From the NCBI GenBank assembly GCA_037147235.1, contig JBAWVO010000023.1, positions 1-40,449 of the forward strand: a stretch of 40,449 bases of DNA. Direction: 5' to 3'. A model generated the notes under the pieces. That model worked only from the letters and a program-made list of their open reading frames with translations, was not told the DNA's origin and did not search any database. This document shows positions 1 to 7,938 of the stretch, piece after piece (the stretch's first letter is position 1; every line of letters starts with the position of its first letter). Both the position numbers and the translations under genes were made by a program. Source of the DNA: JANXQG01 sp037147235. Lineage in GTDB: Bacteria; Planctomycetota; Planctomycetia; Pirellulales; Thermoguttaceae.

Positions 1-330
1 GAATGAGGGGAAACCCAGGAGTCGGTCTAATCAACAAGGCCAGAAAAATCGCTGCTTAGCGGGGGCCATGCGAGCGTTCCGTAATCGGTCAGGGACGCAT
101 CGGTCGGCCGGGGTCGGAGAACATGCGCAAACGGGAATCGGGGTTCCCCAGGAACTTGGGAAGTTCTGTTCTCGCGTGGTGTTACCGAAACGTCACCGGA
201 TAGCGAATGACGGGTTTGCTGCGGCGTCATGTCGTTGGTGAAGCGAAGGGGTTACTTGAGGAACCGTATGGTCTAATGCGTCCACGTACGGATCTGTGGG
301 AGCCCTGGGCGGGCAACCGCCCAGGGCCAC
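1..330 (+). other. Possible group II intron 3' remnant (domain V/VI-like)
   Basis: There is no convincing protein in this stretch. Bases 261-271 (GAACCGTATGG) and 282-294 (CCACGTACGGATC) can pair with the two-base bulge typical of group II intron domain V. An 11-bp perfect hairpin with a GCAA loop (302-327) follows, where domain VI would lie. The sequence around GTACGGATCTGTG resembles the tails of planctomycete group II introns. The usual triad pairing is changed (a G-U pair has become A-A) and the terminal loop is not GAAA. A short reading frame from 123 stops at the TAG at about 201-203, and no reverse transcriptase is present. I infer a degraded or internally deleted intron end. It could instead be an unrelated structured repeat. 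Confidence 0.35.
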
Positions 331-471
331 CCGGCCAGCGACCTTTTCTTTTCCGTAAGGGCGGTCCCTACCGCGATAGTCTTAAGTCAGCTCGGGAGTC
401 TTAACAAGATCAAAGACTCCCCTCTCCCTGTTTCAATCGTCCCACCCTTTTCCACAACAGAAACTACTTGT
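331..471. other. Gap with no gene seen, upstream of gcvPB
   Basis: No coding potential, tRNA or glycine-riboswitch-like structure was recognised between the intron-like hairpin and the repeat arm at 472. A gcvPA or gcvH gene, often next to gcvPB, is not visible and may lie to the left of the window. Confidence 0.5.
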
Positions 472-507
472 ACAATTATGCGTTCCGCACCCAAACCCGG
501 AAGAGCC
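472..507 (+). repeat. Solo arm of palindrome family 2
   Basis: This stretch (ACAATTATGCGTTCCGCACC, continuing to CCGGAAGAGCC) matches the right arm of the full family 2 palindrome ending near 37397, with a few differences. The opposite arm is absent. Its end carries GGAAGAG (499-505), nine bases before the gcvPB start, so the element appears to supply the ribosome-binding site. Confidence 0.6.
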
Positions 508-514
508 AACTATA

Positions 515-1972
515 ATGCGCAACACCCGTTCCACCGAGTTGATCTTTGAACTCTCCAAGCCCGGTTGCAGCGGTGCCAAGCTGCCGCAGTGCGATGTTCC
601 GATGCGTCCGGTTTCGGAACTCCTGCCGGTCGAAGCACTCGCGACGAAGCCCCTGCCGCTGCCGGAGCTGTCCGAGCCGGATATCGTCCGCCACTTCGTC
701 AATCTGTCGACGCTGAACATGTCGGTCGATACGCATTTCTACCCGTTAGGCTCGTGTACGATGAAGTACAATCCCAAGCGGAATGAACGGATCGCCGCCA
801 TGCCGGGCTTTGCCAATTTGCATCCGTACCAGAGCGACGACACGATCCAAGGGATGTTGGAACTGCTCTACCAGTCACAGCAGATGCTGGCCGAGATCGC
901 CGGTCTGCCGGCCGTTTCGCTGCAACCGGCGGCTGGTGCCCAAGGCGAGCTGACGGCCCTCTTGGTGGCAGCAGCCTATTTTCGCGATCAGGGCATCACA
1001 AAATCGGTCGTGCTGATTCCCGATGGTGCCCACGGCACGAATCCGGCCAGTGCCGCGATGGCCGGATTCGACACCGTGCCCGTAAAGAGTACCGACGGCG
1101 GGCTGATCGATCTCGACGATCTTCGCGCCCGGCTCGACAATCGCGTGGCCGTGCTCATGATCACCAATCCAAACACGCTGGGGATCTTTGAAACGCATAT
1201 CGAGGAAATTGCCAAGATGGTCCATGCCGTGGGGGGGTTGATCTACCTCGACGGGGCCAACATGAACGCCATCCTGGGCATTACGCGGCCGGGAGATTTC
1301 GGCGCCGACCTGATGCACTTCAACCCGCACAAGACTTTCAGCGGCCCCCACGGCGGCGGCGGTCCCGGGGCGGGGCCTATTGCGGTGGCCGGGAAGCTCG
1401 CTCCCTATTTGCCTACCCCTATCGTTGTCCAGGAGGCGGGCGGTTACAGGCTGGCCTACGATCGCCCCAAATCGATCGGCCGAGTGCGGAGCTTCTTCGG
1501 CAATGTCGGCGTGCTGGTACGGATGTATTGCTACCTTCGCACGCACGGTCCGGATGGCCTGCGGAAAATCTCGGAAAACGCCCTGCTCAATGCCAACTAT
1601 CTCTTGAGCCGCGTGAAGCACATCCTGCCGGTTCCCCAGGGCGATCGCTGCATGCACGAATTTGTCGCCTCGGCGGCGCGGATCAAGGCCGACCGTGACA
1701 TCTCGGCCATGGACATCGCCAAGCGGTTACTGGACTACGGCTTCCACGCCCCCACGGTCTACTTCCCGCTGATCGTCAAGGAGGCGATCATGATTGAGCC
1801 GACCGAGACCGAGAGCAAGGCCACCTTGGACGCCTTCGCGGAAACGCTGGAGTGCATCCTCCAGGAGACGCGCGAGCAGTTGCACGATGCCCCCAGCAGC
1901 ACGCCCGTCTGCCGACCCGACGAGGTCCAGGCGGCGCGGCAGCCAAAGTTGACCTGGAAACCGCACGCATGA
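515..1972 (+). CDS. gcvPB: Glycine dehydrogenase (decarboxylating) subunit 2
   Basis: This is the C-terminal-half subunit of the split P protein of the glycine cleavage system. The complex decarboxylates glycine with pyridoxal phosphate and passes the aminomethyl group to the lipoyl arm of GcvH in the cytoplasm. The 485-residue length fits GcvPB, and the start (LIFELSKPG, residues 9-17) is typical. The PLP lysine is visible at K273 in NPHKTFSGPHGGGGPG, and DGAHGTNPASA lies at 170-180. The ATG at 515 is preceded by GGAAGAG nine bases upstream. The stop overlaps the next gene's ATG (ATGA at 1969-1972), which suggests translational coupling. The partner gcvPA is not in the window. Identity is very likely. 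Confidence 0.95.
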   Translation: MRNTRSTELIFELSKPGCSGAKLPQCDVPMRPVSELLPVEALATKPLPLPELSEPDIVRHFVNLSTLNMSVDTHFYPLGSCTMKYNPKRNERIAAMPGFANLHPYQSDDTIQGMLELLYQSQQMLAEIAGLPAVSLQPAAGAQGELTALLVAAAYFRDQGITKSVVLIPDGAHGTNPASAAMAGFDTVPVKSTDGGLIDLDDLRARLDNRVAVLMITNPNTLGIFETHIEEIAKMVHAVGGLIYLDGANMNAILGITRPGDFGADLMHFNPHKTFSGPHGGGGPGAGPIAVAGKLAPYLPTPIVVQEAGGYRLAYDRPKSIGRVRSFFGNVGVLVRMYCYLRTHGPDGLRKISENALLNANYLLSRVKHILPVPQGDRCMHEFVASAARIKADRDISAMDIAKRLLDYGFHAPTVYFPLIVKEAIMIEPTETESKATLDAFAETLECILQETREQLHDAPSSTPVCRPDEVQAARQPKLTWKPHA

Positions 1973-2754
1973 TCGATCCGAGCCGTTGTCGACTGCTCCG
2001 TCACGCCCCAGCCCTCGGGGTGTGGAGCATGGCCGTGGACGAGGTGCTCCTGGAGCAAGCCCAGGATGCGGAGGTCGCTTGCCTCCGTTTCTACCGATGG
2101 AGCGAACCGACACTCTCGCTGGGGTACTTCCAGACCTACACCGATCGGAAGGAACATCCGCCCAGCCTCGCGTGTGCCGTCGTGCGACGGCTGACCGGCG
2201 GTGGAGCGATCCTGCACGATGCCGAGTTGACCTACAGTATCGTCCTGCCGGGTACCCATCCACTGGCCACCCACCGCGATAAGCTCTACCAGGCCATTCA
2301 TGGATGTCTGATCGAGGCCCTGGAGCGACTTGGCATTACGGCCCGATTGTGCGCGGCGGCCGATAAAATCGAGACCGCCCGGGAACCGTTTCTTTGTTTT
2401 CAGCGAAGATCGCCAGGGGACGTGCTGATTGGTCAAACCAAGATATGCGGCAGTGCCCAGCGGCGGCGCAATGGGGCAGTTCTACAGCATGGCAGCCTGC
2501 TCTGGCGAACTTCGCCCGCAGCCCCCGAACTGCCCGGGGTGGCGGATGTCGCCGCCCACCCGATAGAGCTGGAAAGCCTGGCCGACCTATGGCTCGGCGG
2601 CTTGAGTCGTCGATTGGACTTCTGCTGGCAGTTTGACGACCTTGATGAAAAAGAGGTTAGCCGGGCTGAAATCCTCTTGGAATCGCGTTATGCCCGGGAT
2701 GATTGGACGAAGAATCGGTCTTCTGTGACGCTCCGCAATCAAGAAATGCTTTGA
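1969..2754 (+). CDS. LipM-like octanoyltransferase / lipoate-protein ligase A family
   Basis: This is a 261-residue member of the biotin/lipoyl protein ligase (BPL_LplA_LipB) superfamily. Motifs in order are RRLTGGGAILHDAELTYS (73-90), Cys143 in PFLCF, Lys158 in QTKICGSAQRR, and QHGSLLW (173-179). A Cys ahead of the lysine matches LipM octanoyltransferases, which transfer octanoyl groups from acyl carrier protein to GcvH. The lysine is the one shared with LplA ligases. The overlap with gcvPB by ATGA supports a role in lipoylating the glycine cleavage H protein. The frame is open upstream to 1852, but the ATG at 1969 is chosen because of the stop/start overlap and because the family begins near here. 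LipM and LplA activity cannot be separated by eye. Confidence 0.85.
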   Translation: MIDPSRCRLLRHAPALGVWSMAVDEVLLEQAQDAEVACLRFYRWSEPTLSLGYFQTYTDRKEHPPSLACAVVRRLTGGGAILHDAELTYSIVLPGTHPLATHRDKLYQAIHGCLIEALERLGITARLCAAADKIETAREPFLCFQRRSPGDVLIGQTKICGSAQRRRNGAVLQHGSLLWRTSPAAPELPGVADVAAHPIELESLADLWLGGLSRRLDFCWQFDDLDEKEVSRAEILLESRYARDDWTKNRSSVTLRNQEML

Positions 2755-2789
2755 CGCCGCCGATGGCTCCTGATAGATTAGACTGTAGA

Positions 2790-2900
2790 GGCTCTCCGCC
2801 GGGTTTGCGGATAATTGTGGTGCGGGCGTCCCGCCTGCCCAAGATGTTGTGGTTGAACCAGGCAGGCGAGACGCCCGCACCACAAACTTGGCGGAGAGCC
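2790..2900. repeat. Palindrome family 1, copy 1
   Basis: The element is bounded by GGCTCTCCGCC and its exact complement GGCGGAGAGCC. The inner arms (TGTGGTGCGGGCGTCCCGCC and a near complement) surround a short AT-rich centre. Two more copies lie at 28907-29019 and 35379-35488, both in the opposite orientation to this one. Confidence 0.85.
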
Positions 2901-2930
2901 ATTATAGGTGGATTGTCGTGTTATTTCCGG

Positions 2931-3047
2931 GCTCTTCCGGTTCTAGGTGCAGCAGTAGGGCCGTAGGGTGGGCTTTAGCCCACCCGCGTGTACAGGTGGG
3001 CTAAAGCCCACCCTACGATTACCCGTGTTCCGCACCTAGAACCGGAA
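2931..3047. repeat. Palindrome family 2, full copy 1
   Basis: The outer arms are TTCCGGTTCTAGGTGC (2935-2950) and the exact complement GCACCTAGAACCGGAA (3032-3047). Inside is a separate hairpin core (2962-3017), starting CGTAGGGTGGGC and ending GCCCACCCTACG. The other full copy at 37298-37397 has the same arm type around a different core. Together with 2790-2900 this fills the gap between the lipM-like gene and the FHA gene; no gene is seen there. Confidence 0.85.
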
Positions 3048-3069
3048 TCGCCTATTTTTGGAGTTTGTC

Positions 3070-3705
3070 ATGGACGTGAAATTGGTCGTTCTCGGTGGGA
3101 AGCATCCTGGGCAGGAAATTGCCATCCGGGGGCCGGAATTCATCGTTGGCCGCGCACCCGAGTGCAAGTTGCGTCCCAGCAGCGACATGGTCAGCCGCCG
3201 GCACTGCATGATTAACCTTTCCGAAGGCCTGGCCACGATCCGCGATCTAGGCAGCCGCAACGGCACCCTCGTCAACGATCAGAAGATCACTGGCGTGCAG
3301 GAACTTCGTACCGGCGACAAGATCAAGGTTGGACCGCTGGAGTTCGAGGTGCATCTGAGTACAAGTGTCAGCGGCAAGAAGAAGCCCAAGGTCCACGGCG
3401 TTCAGGAGGCTGCCGCCCGTACGATCGAGGCCGCCAGACCGCGTGATAGCGAGCGCGACATCAACGATTGGCTGAATGAAGAGGAAACCACGAAAGATAC
3501 GACGAAGAACGCTCTGACCGCGACAACCATCGTTCCGACCACGATTGAAAAGCCGACTGAAGCTGCTGCGGCTAATAGCGGCCGGCAGCAGCGGATCGAT
3601 CCTTTGGCCGATCCTGGTCAGGCCACCAAGAAGCCGATTGCCGAGAGCAGCCGAGTCGCCGCTGCCGACATGCTCAAGCAGTTCTTCCAACCCCGCCGCT
3701 CGTAA
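3070..3705 (+). CDS. FHA-domain protein
   Basis: This 211-residue cytoplasmic protein has an N-terminal forkhead-associated domain at about residues 1-95, a phosphothreonine-binding module. The signature is visible as VGR near residue 26, SRRHC near 43 and LGSRNGTLVND near 62. The remainder is charged and Ala/Thr-rich, without a recognised domain, and ends in a basic segment. No kinase gene is adjacent, so its partner is unknown. A TTG at 3058 is in frame, but the ATG at 3070 has GGAG six bases upstream and begins exactly at the FHA fold (MDVKLVVLGG), so it is preferred. The fold call is firm; the pathway is unknown. Confidence 0.88.
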   Translation: MDVKLVVLGGKHPGQEIAIRGPEFIVGRAPECKLRPSSDMVSRRHCMINLSEGLATIRDLGSRNGTLVNDQKITGVQELRTGDKIKVGPLEFEVHLSTSVSGKKKPKVHGVQEAAARTIEAARPRDSERDINDWLNEEETTKDTTKNALTATTIVPTTIEKPTEAAAANSGRQQRIDPLADPGQATKKPIAESSRVAAADMLKQFFQPRRS

Positions 3706-3727
3706 GGGTGCGCTCAGAAATAACTTT

Positions 3728-3763
3728 GCTCTTTCGGTTCTAGGTGTGGAATGCAAATAATTG
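3728..3763 (-). repeat. Solo arm of palindrome family 2
   Basis: GCTCTTTCGGTTCTAGGTG followed by TGGAATGCAAATAATTG closely matches the reverse complement of the arm at 37363-37397. No matching second arm is found nearby. It overlaps the presumed start of the next small gene. Confidence 0.6.
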
Positions 3764-4018
3764 AAAGCCTCAAAACCCGCCCCTAAATCTTCCGCGCTGT
3801 TGGGTGTCGCCTTCGACAACGACGACGGCCATACTCGGCTGACTCGCGGCGATAATTTCGTCCTTGTCGGCGGTTCCCAGGAAACCCATGCCGTAATGCA
3901 GGAAACAGCGGTGAAGATCAACGAGCATCTCGACCGGCAAGGCAAGCGGCTTGAAGACGCCTCGGTGACGGAGCTTCGCGACATCTGCCAGGATGTGCGG
4001 GAGAAGCACGGAAAATAG
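3761..4018 (+). CDS. Small conserved-looking protein of unknown function
   Basis: The reading frame encodes about 85 residues, soluble and charged, with no signal peptide or membrane segment. The central part (LTRGDNFVLVGGSQETHAVM) followed by an amphipathic helical C-terminus resembles small uncharacterised planctomycete proteins, but I cannot name a family. The frame opens with TTG at 3761 directly after an in-frame TAA, and no ATG precedes the conserved-looking part, so the start is uncertain. Its upstream region is a solo repeat arm. Its TAG stop (4016-4018) abuts another repeat arm and converges on the glycerate kinase gene. Confidence 0.55.
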   Translation: MKASKPAPKSSALLGVAFDNDDGHTRLTRGDNFVLVGGSQETHAVMQETAVKINEHLDRQGKRLEDASVTELRDICQDVREKHGK

Positions 4019-4022
4019 CCGG

Positions 4023-4057
4023 CAATGACAGCAGTTGGCAAGGTTAGGATCAAGGCC
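4023..4057 (-). repeat. Solo arm of palindrome family 3
   Basis: CAATGACAGCAGTTGGCAAG and the following bases to AAGGCC match the right arm of the full family 3 element (22190-22234), with 37 of 40 bases the same when the flanking bases are included. The arm lies between two convergent genes, and the TGA stop of the glycerate kinase gene (4050-4052) falls inside it. Confidence 0.7.
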
Positions 4058-5396
4058 GCTGCCGGGTGACCACCACGCGAAGATCGCATACATTGGTATG
4101 CGTCGGCCCCGTTTTTAAGAGCGCATCCAACGGCTGGAAAAAACGATACGCATCGTTGCGTGTCAGAAACTCTTGCGGCGATAGCCCTTTCTTTCGGGCC
4201 GCCTGCAAAGTGCCTGCATCGAAAAACGCCCCGGCGGCGTCGGTGGGACCATCTTCGCCGTCTGTCCCGCCGGAAAGAAAAGCCACGTCGCGCGCACCAT
4301 CTTCCCAGAAGGTTTCCAGTGCCGCCAGCGCGAGTTGCTGGTTCCGTCCACCTTGCCCACGGCGCGATGACTCGACCAGTCGCACGACCGGTTCGCCACC
4401 GCTAATCAGGCAATCCGGGCCGGGTCGGTCGCGCATTTGCCGCGCCATGGCAGCCAGGTGACGGCCGACTTCTTCTGCCGGGCCTTCCGACTGCCGCGTG
4501 CTGATCATCGCGTGGGAATAGCCCCGCCGCTCGGCCTCCATGCCCGCCGCGTCGACCGCCGTGGCATTGTTGCCGATTACCAGGTTCGTTATCAGGCAGT
4601 CGGGCGGTGGTGGTCGCTGCAACTGCGGCCGCTGGAGCCATTGGAGTACGGCCGCCGGAATGTCTGCTTCACGTGCAGAGAACTGCCGGAGTACTGCCAG
4701 CGCGGCCTCCGGAGTGGAACTGTCTTCAACCGTGGGGCCAGAGGCGATCAGGTCCAATGGATCGCCGAGTACGTCGGAGAGGATGAGCGAAACCAGCCGC
4801 CCCGCGCGGCACGCCCGAGCGAGCCCGCCGCCTTTGATCCGGCTGAGTTGTTTGCGAACGGTATTAAGCTGTTCGATGTTCGCGCCGGCCGCGCTGAGGT
4901 GCCGAGTGACGGCGAGCTTCTCGTTCAGCGTAATTGCTTCCACCGGCGCAGGGAGCAGCGCCGAGCCACCGCCGGAGAGCAGGCAAAGGCACAAGTCGTC
5001 CGGTGCAAGCGATTCAACCCGTCGCAGGATTTCCATTGCGCCCGCCGCGCCCGCCGCGGTCGGCTCATTGACACCCGCCGGCCTGGCCGCGTGCAGGCGA
5101 ATCGACCTCAGTGGGCGGACGCAATCGGCCGGCACATTGATCCAGCCCGTAAGCTGTTTTTCTTCCGCCAAGGTTGGCCCGAGGACTTCTTCCACGGCGG
5201 CTGCCATGCCGGCACCTGCCTTGCCGGCACCGACAACAACGATCCGCCGCAGGTTGCGCAAGGAAATCTCTTCATCGCCAACAACCAGTAGCGGACCCTC
5301 GACGTGCAACGATTCGCGGATGAGTTGATCCGAGCGGACGGCGTTAAGACCAGCGTGCCAAATCGCGAGGGCATCGGAAAGGAGGGTGCGAGACAT
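4050..5396 (-). CDS. Glycerate 2-kinase (DUF4147/MOFRL family)
   Basis: This 448-residue enzyme phosphorylates D-glycerate to 2-phosphoglycerate with ATP. The order of motifs fits GckA/TtuD-type kinases: VVVGAGKAGAGMA near residue 53, LLSGGGSALLPAP near 140, SDVLGDPLDLIASGPT near 210, GGEPVVRL and GQGGRNQQLAL in the MOFRL domain, then LSGGTDGEDGPTDAAGA near 375. The ATG at 5396 is preceded by GAGGGGAAA. The gene follows the GH95-like gene on the same strand after 68 bases and could be co-transcribed. Its last codon and stop (CCT TGA) lie inside a repeat arm, so the extreme C-terminus was probably set by that insertion. Whether the substrate is D-glycerate or another hydroxy acid is not visible. 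Confidence 0.92.
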   Translation of the reverse strand: MSRTLLSDALAIWHAGLNAVRSDQLIRESLHVEGPLLVVGDEEISLRNLRRIVVVGAGKAGAGMAAAVEEVLGPTLAEEKQLTGWINVPADCVRPLRSIRLHAARPAGVNEPTAAGAAGAMEILRRVESLAPDDLCLCLLSGGGSALLPAPVEAITLNEKLAVTRHLSAAGANIEQLNTVRKQLSRIKGGGLARACRAGRLVSLILSDVLGDPLDLIASGPTVEDSSTPEAALAVLRQFSAREADIPAAVLQWLQRPQLQRPPPPDCLITNLVIGNNATAVDAAGMEAERRGYSHAMISTRQSEGPAEEVGRHLAAMARQMRDRPGPDCLISGGEPVVRLVESSRRGQGGRNQQLALAALETFWEDGARDVAFLSGGTDGEDGPTDAAGAFFDAGTLQAARKKGLSPQEFLTRNDAYRFFQPLDALLKTGPTHTNVCDLRVVVTRQRP

Positions 5397-5464
5397 TGGG
5401 CTTTCCCCTCATTCTCCAATAACCTTGATCAACGGAGATTTTTCGGTTTGGTGCGTTCGGTGCC

Positions 5465-7798
5465 CTAGTCTTCGCCTTCCGGGCCCAGCATAACCGTCTC
5501 GCCTGCCTTGGACTTCAGCGTGAAGCGATCACCCTTCAGCGTGTCGACCTTTTTGCCATCGCCGCGGTAGACAATCACGGCCTTACCCGGCCAGGGATTG
5601 ACGATGGTGCAGTCTCGCCCCTTCTCGCTGTGAATCATGACGTACTGCACATCGCCGCCTTTCAGCGAGCTGGAGACCAGGAATGCCCCCTCCGCCCGCA
5701 GGTTCCAGAACCGCGCATCTTTCTTCTTCGGCCACCCCTGAAACACGCGGAGTACCTGCCGATGACTCATGCAGAGCATCTCATTGATCGTGTTGGGTAG
5801 GGTACTGCTTTCAATGGACCCCTGGAACCCGTTGGACATCCGGCCCTGTTTTCGGAGTCTATCCAAAATGATCTCCGGATCATAGCCCATCCGCACCGCC
5901 GCCGGATACTGACTATTTAAGCCGTTGTCGCTAAACCATGGACGGCCTTTCGCGTTGAGGGTATTCAGCGCGATCTCGATCAGTTTCGGGTCGTCGTCCA
6001 GCCCGATCGCACCCGCCGGATAGATGTGCTGGATGCCGACGCTATTGCCGTCGATCCACTCCGTGCCCTTCTCGCTGTAGCGGAACACGGTCTTGCCATC
6101 CTTCTGGAACGTGGGGAACTTGCTCAGGTTCTTGACGATGTGCTGCCATTTCTCGCGACGGTCCACGTCTACTCCCAACTCCTTGCTCATGTCCAACGCC
6201 AGCGTGAACGTGTTGTACGCCATGCCCAACGACATCAGGTTGTTGTAGTCCGACCCAGACGTCTCCTGAATGGAATCGTTGTAAATCGCGTATCGGCCGG
6301 GCGGGAGTTTGCTCACGGGAATCTTGTCGATCGAAACGCCATTGAGGGTCGCGATCGGCGGGCGGGCACCGGGGTTCTTCGGCGGAGGCGAGTCGGCCAG
6401 CTCGAACCTCAGATAATCCTCCCAGAAGTTGACAACTTCAATCACAAATGGATAAACCCTCTTGGCATAATCCAGGTCGTAGGTGTGATACCACTGCATG
6501 GCCATCGGAACCAGGCAGTAGGCCGCATTGGTCCTCTGACCCATGAACACTCCGCCGTTTTCGATGGCCGGGTTGCGCCGGCCGGGTTGCCTGCTGCTCT
6601 CCATGCCCTTGGCCCAGATTCCCACGGGATAGTACACGCCGCGGCAATTCTGACAGTTCTTCGCCAGCCACTTGCCGCGCTCCATGAAATCAAGGGCCGG
6701 CTGATTGAAGCAATCCGCCTGCTCGATAAAGTTGCATTTGTACATGGCATAGTACTGGGACTGCCAGTCGAAGTTCAGATGGTAGTCTCCGCACCAGTTG
6801 GGATCGTCGTGCGTGGTCCAGAGTCCGAATAGCCCGGGCGGGAATACCTTGTCCTTGATGCTGCTGCCGACTTGGTAGTTGTACAGGTAGTATTCTTTTT
6901 CCAGCACAGGATCGCCGATCTCGATCAGCGACTTTGTCCAGAAATCCTTCCACCACTGGCGGTGCTGCTTCTCGAGAACCGCCACTTTCTCGTCGGTCAG
7001 GTCCAGAACCAGCTTCTGCACCGCCGCCAAGGGATCTTTCTCGTCAAAATTGCTCTTTAGCGCCAGCGCGATGGTCACCGTCTTGCCGGGTTCGAGCTTG
7101 AAGGAAAGCTCCTTTTGCCCGACGATCTTCACGGCGGAGGCCGCTGCGGTGGGAATCTCCGATGGATGCGTTCCCCCTTCTTTTCCTGAGAGGTAAGCTT
7201 TGGTGGCACAGAGAAATTTGCCCTTGGCGTCGTCGATCTTGTCGAGAACCTGCTCCTTTGAACCCCGCCCGGGCAGTGCCCACATCTTGCATCCGCCGTC
7301 AATCGGTTCTTTTCCGTCGTTCGTCAGCTCGATGATCAGGAGGTCTTCGGTCGCCGACACATAGGTGCGCATCGATACGGCGTGCGTGCTGTTGGCGAAC
7401 TTGCCTTTGGTAATCCCCGAATAGACGTCCTGCTCGGTATGCCATGAACTGCCTTTGAGCGCCGGCATACTCAGGTCGAGTCCGCCGAACGGACGCGGGC
7501 CACCCTTGCGATGGTCGTGCCGCAATTTGCAGAAACTACTCTTGCAGGTCCAGAACTGCAGCGGCCATGTCTGCGGTTCAACGCTAATCACGACCCCCAT
7601 GCTGCCGTTGCCCATCAGGGGAGCACCGACGACATTGCGGGACGGGACACCCTGGGGCGGGGAATTCATCACGGCCTTGTACTGTGAAACGATCCGTTCG
7701 GACTCGGCCTGAGGATTCTCGGACGCCACCGCCCTTGCCGTCAAAACTCCGGCACAAAGGCCTACCATCACAGATGCCACCAACGGAAATGCACGCAT
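5465..7798 (-). CDS. Secreted GH95-like (six-hairpin) glycoside hydrolase
   Basis: This 777-residue protein begins with a signal peptide (about 1-25, ending ARAVA). It then shows GNGSMG (63-68), like the N-terminal LGNG-x-G segment of GH95 and related enzymes. The N-terminal half is beta-rich and runs to about 270. The catalytic (alpha/alpha)6 barrel probably starts near 290 and includes NWCGDYHLNFDWQSQYY (334-350). A small beta domain closes the protein. GH95 enzymes remove alpha-L-fucose from glycans, but the usual GH95 catalytic residues cannot be assigned by eye, so specificity is open. The start has a strong AAGGAG. It lies between two other minus-strand genes, downstream of another secreted six-hairpin-type protein, which suggests a glycan-degradation cluster. 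Confidence 0.7.
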   Translation of the reverse strand: MRAFPLVASVMVGLCAGVLTARAVASENPQAESERIVSQYKAVMNSPPQGVPSRNVVGAPLMGNGSMGVVISVEPQTWPLQFWTCKSSFCKLRHDHRKGGPRPFGGLDLSMPALKGSSWHTEQDVYSGITKGKFANSTHAVSMRTYVSATEDLLIIELTNDGKEPIDGGCKMWALPGRGSKEQVLDKIDDAKGKFLCATKAYLSGKEGGTHPSEIPTAAASAVKIVGQKELSFKLEPGKTVTIALALKSNFDEKDPLAAVQKLVLDLTDEKVAVLEKQHRQWWKDFWTKSLIEIGDPVLEKEYYLYNYQVGSSIKDKVFPPGLFGLWTTHDDPNWCGDYHLNFDWQSQYYAMYKCNFIEQADCFNQPALDFMERGKWLAKNCQNCRGVYYPVGIWAKGMESSRQPGRRNPAIENGGVFMGQRTNAAYCLVPMAMQWYHTYDLDYAKRVYPFVIEVVNFWEDYLRFELADSPPPKNPGARPPIATLNGVSIDKIPVSKLPPGRYAIYNDSIQETSGSDYNNLMSLGMAYNTFTLALDMSKELGVDVDRREKWQHIVKNLSKFPTFQKDGKTVFRYSEKGTEWIDGNSVGIQHIYPAGAIGLDDDPKLIEIALNTLNAKGRPWFSDNGLNSQYPAAVRMGYDPEIILDRLRKQGRMSNGFQGSIESSTLPNTINEMLCMSHRQVLRVFQGWPKKKDARFWNLRAEGAFLVSSSLKGGDVQYVMIHSEKGRDCTIVNPWPGKAVIVYRGDGKKVDTLKGDRFTLKSKAGETVMLGPEGED

Positions 7799-7938
7799 TC
7801 TTAATCTCCTTCGTTATAAAAAAGTTTTAATCGTCGGACAGTGCCTATAATAGGGTATCCATGATAGGGTCTCTTTTGCGTAGGTATACTTTGAATTACT
7901 TATCGAGACGTCATTTCGACGCCGGCAATAGGCAAGCG

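Noticed and set aside
207..404. Short plus-strand open frame near the left edge
   Set aside because: It overlaps the intron-like hairpins, has no ribosome-binding site and its translation follows the stem-loop bases.
875..1657. Long open frame opposite gcvPB
   Set aside because: Antisense shadow of a well-supported gene in GC-rich DNA; no start signal and no family resemblance.
4437..5328. Open frames on the plus strand across the glycerate kinase gene
   Set aside because: Low-complexity Arg/Ala/Pro-rich translations opposite a clear kinase.
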